A program made the translations under genes and the position numbers. Source: an uncultured Clostridia bacterium (GTDB lineage Bacteria; Bacillota; Clostridia; Oscillospirales; CAG-382). From it: 6,473 bases of DNA. Positions 5,183-6,473 of the stretch are shown piece after piece. The number at the start of each line of letters is the position of its first letter. The stretch's first letter is position 1. The DNA is taken from assembly GCA_905235695.1 (NCBI GenBank), contig CAJOMW010000058.1:1-6473 (forward strand), in the 5' to 3' direction. The notes below the pieces were generated by a model. It ran no database searches, was not told where the DNA came from, and worked only from the letters and a program-made list of their open reading frames with translations.

Positions 5183-6472
5183 TTATGACAGCTCGGTTAT
5201 ACCGTCGATGCGGATATCGAACGCAGGAGCGCTGCGAACGTTTTCAGCGTCGGATTCGTGGAAGTAACCGTCCGAGATGAGCTCAACACCGTCGAGACCG
5301 AATGAGCTCGTGTAGGAGTCGAGGTGCTCGCCGCCTACGGTGAACGTGTCGGTATCGAATACCTTAAGCTCGCCTGCCTTTATGGCTTCGATTGCTTCTT
5401 CAACCCTTTCGGCAGTTCCTTCTGCGCAGGAAGCGCCGAGTTCTGTTATTGCAACAGCGTCGGTCTCATAACCTTCCGCCCAGTTGGTAGCTATCTTTTC
5501 GCCCTTGATAGCCTGAGTAAGTGCGTAGGTGTAATATACAGACCAGTTGTTTGTTGCAGAGGTGAGTGCTGCGTCGGGAGCAACGCTGAGCATATCTACG
5601 TTGTAGCCAACGGAGTAAGCGACTGTTCCCTTTTCGAGAGCTGCCTGAATTGCGCTCGGAGCGCCGGTGGAGTCTGCGTGCTGACCGATTATAGCGCAGC
5701 CGTTAGCCATGAGTGCTTCTGCTGCAGCACCTTCCTTGGTTATATCAAACCAGGAGTTGGTGTAAACGACCTGCATTGCAACTTCAGGTACAACAGACTT
5801 TATTCCAAGGAAGAAAGCGGTGTAACCGGAAACAACCTCTGCATAAGGATATGCGCCGACATAACCTATCTTTGCATTTCCGTCTTCGTCAAAGTTTTCT
5901 GCGGAGAGAGCGCCTGCTTCGATAAGCTCAGCGAGCTTCATGCCTGCAACTACGCCGGATATGTATCTGGACTCATAAACCTTTGTAAATGCGTTGCTGA
6001 AGTTGTCAAGTCCGCTGTCCTTTGCGGTGTCGCCGGTCATAGCAACGAAATTGACGTCCGGAACGTCTGCCGCTGCCTGTTCTATAAAGGACTGATGGCC
6101 GTAGCTGTTGGAAAATACGTAAGTGCATCCCTGGTCTGCAAGGTCAAGAGCTGCTTCGTAGCAGGTCTCGTCCTCGGGAACGGAGTACTTCCAGATTATC
6201 TGCTCATCAGCTATACCGAGAGCCTTTGCGGCTTTCTGTATGCCTTCGATGTGAGCGTAGGTGTAGCCTTCGTTGTCATCTCCAACGAGGATAACACCTA
6301 TCTTGAGGTCGCCGGGAACGGGTTCAACATCCTCATCTGCGGGAGCATTTGCGTTCTCTTCAACGTTTTCGTCTGCGGGAGCGTTTGTGTCGTCGACAAC
6401 GGGTGTCTTGGTGCAGGCTGCAAAAGCCGCTACCATAACGACTGCCAAAATTACTGCGAGTAATTTTTTCAT
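5183..6472 (-). CDS. BMP-family substrate-binding lipoprotein of the ABC importer
   Basis: This 429-residue protein is the extracellular, membrane-anchored ligand-binding subunit of the BMP (basic membrane protein / PnrA-like) family, periplasmic-binding type 1 fold. The N-terminus is a lipoprotein signal: MKKLLAVILAVVMVAAFAAC with lipobox FAAC and lipidation Cys20. Residues about 24-54 are a flexible acidic linker with a repeated NAPADE(N/D)VE unit. The binding domain starts at LKIGVILVGDDNEGYTYAHIEG (56-76) and continues with SNSYGHQSF, YVGAYPYAEVVSGYTAFFLG, QHADSTGAPSA and VGYNVDM, all matching clostridial BMP proteins. Known family members bind purine or other nucleosides, so nucleoside uptake is the leading idea; the exact ligand cannot be read from sequence. 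It is the first gene of the operon, and its ATG is 1 nt inside the window edge, so its RBS and promoter are not visible. A strong terminator follows the stop. Confidence 0.93.
   Translation of the reverse strand: MKKLLAVILAVVMVAAFAACTKTPVVDDTNAPADENVEENANAPADEDVEPVPGDLKIGVILVGDDNEGYTYAHIEGIQKAAKALGIADEQIIWKYSVPEDETCYEAALDLADQGCTYVFSNSYGHQSFIEQAAADVPDVNFVAMTGDTAKDSGLDNFSNAFTKVYESRYISGVVAGMKLAELIEAGALSAENFDEDGNAKIGYVGAYPYAEVVSGYTAFFLGIKSVVPEVAMQVVYTNSWFDITKEGAAAEALMANGCAIIGQHADSTGAPSAIQAALEKGTVAYSVGYNVDMLSVAPDAALTSATNNWSVYYTYALTQAIKGEKIATNWAEGYETDAVAITELGASCAEGTAERVEEAIEAIKAGELKVFDTDTFTVGGEHLDSYTSSFGLDGVELISDGYFHESDAENVRSAPAFDIRIDGITELS
6323..6385 (-). repeat. Two-copy tandem repeat in the lipoprotein linker
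   Basis: Two 27-nt cores, 6359-6385 and 6323-6349, lie 36 nt apart and match at 22 of 27 positions; all five differences are transitions. They encode NAPADENVE (30-38) and NAPADEDVE (42-50) between the lipidated Cys20 and the binding domain. Duplication would lengthen the acidic tether. The full period with intervening bases is 12 codons, so reading frame is kept. Confidence 0.75.
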
Positions 6473-6473
6473 T

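Noticed and set aside
5324..6463. Open 379-codon frame on the plus strand opposite the lipoprotein gene
   Set aside because: It is fully antisense to a clear BMP lipoprotein, has no RBS or recognisable domain and is oddly Cys-rich; codon bias of the real gene explains the lack of stops.

Overview
This 6.5 kb window looks like chromosomal DNA from a low-to-medium G+C Gram-positive anaerobe, most plausibly a gut Clostridia member (Oscillospiraceae-like). That assignment is inferred from protein style only: a Lys-rich lipoprotein signal followed by an acidic Ala/Asp/Glu linker, a 'stalk' (copper amine oxidase N-terminal-like) plus NPCBM secreted protein, AGGAGG-type ribosome binding sites and a TTGACA/TAGAAT promoter. 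No RNA gene, CRISPR array, transposase or phage gene is visible.

Left part (1-1228). The extreme left edge carries an extended -10 element and a Shine-Dalgarno sequence that point leftward to a gene just outside the window. Next comes a 75-residue XRE-type helix-turn-helix regulator on the minus strand. It is divergent from a 232-residue exported protein on the plus strand (signal segment, stalk domain, NPCBM-like C-terminal domain). The 138 bp between them holds a near-consensus SigA promoter for the exported protein and two pairs of inverted ACTAT/ATAGT half-sites that are candidate operators. A perfect 11-bp hairpin at 1245-1270 separates this gene from the convergent operon.

Right part (1290-6472, minus strand) is a complete four-gene ABC importer operon of the BMP/nucleoside type. 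In transcription order it encodes a BMP-family substrate-binding lipoprotein, a double ATPase with two nucleotide-binding domains, and two BPD_transp_2-type permeases. The order matches the guanosine/nucleoside importers of Firmicutes (nupNOPQ in Bacillus subtilis; bmpA-nupABC in Lactococcus). The lipoprotein would capture ligand outside the membrane, the two permeases form the channel, and the ATPase energises it. A purine or pyrimidine nucleoside is the best guess for substrate, but the sequence does not prove it.

The most notable non-coding element is the 134 nt between the lipoprotein and ATPase genes. It is almost completely made of ordered inverted repeats: a 17-bp intrinsic terminator with a U-rich tail, a second long dyad that pairs with that same U-tract, then a hairpin next to a nested inverted repeat at the possible upstream ATPase start. 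It probably sets a high ratio of binding protein to transporter, and its overlapping pairings make regulated readthrough worth testing. I found no clearly new biological system; the transporter is a known type, and the regulatory architecture and the small XRE/stalk-NPCBM pair are the parts least explained.
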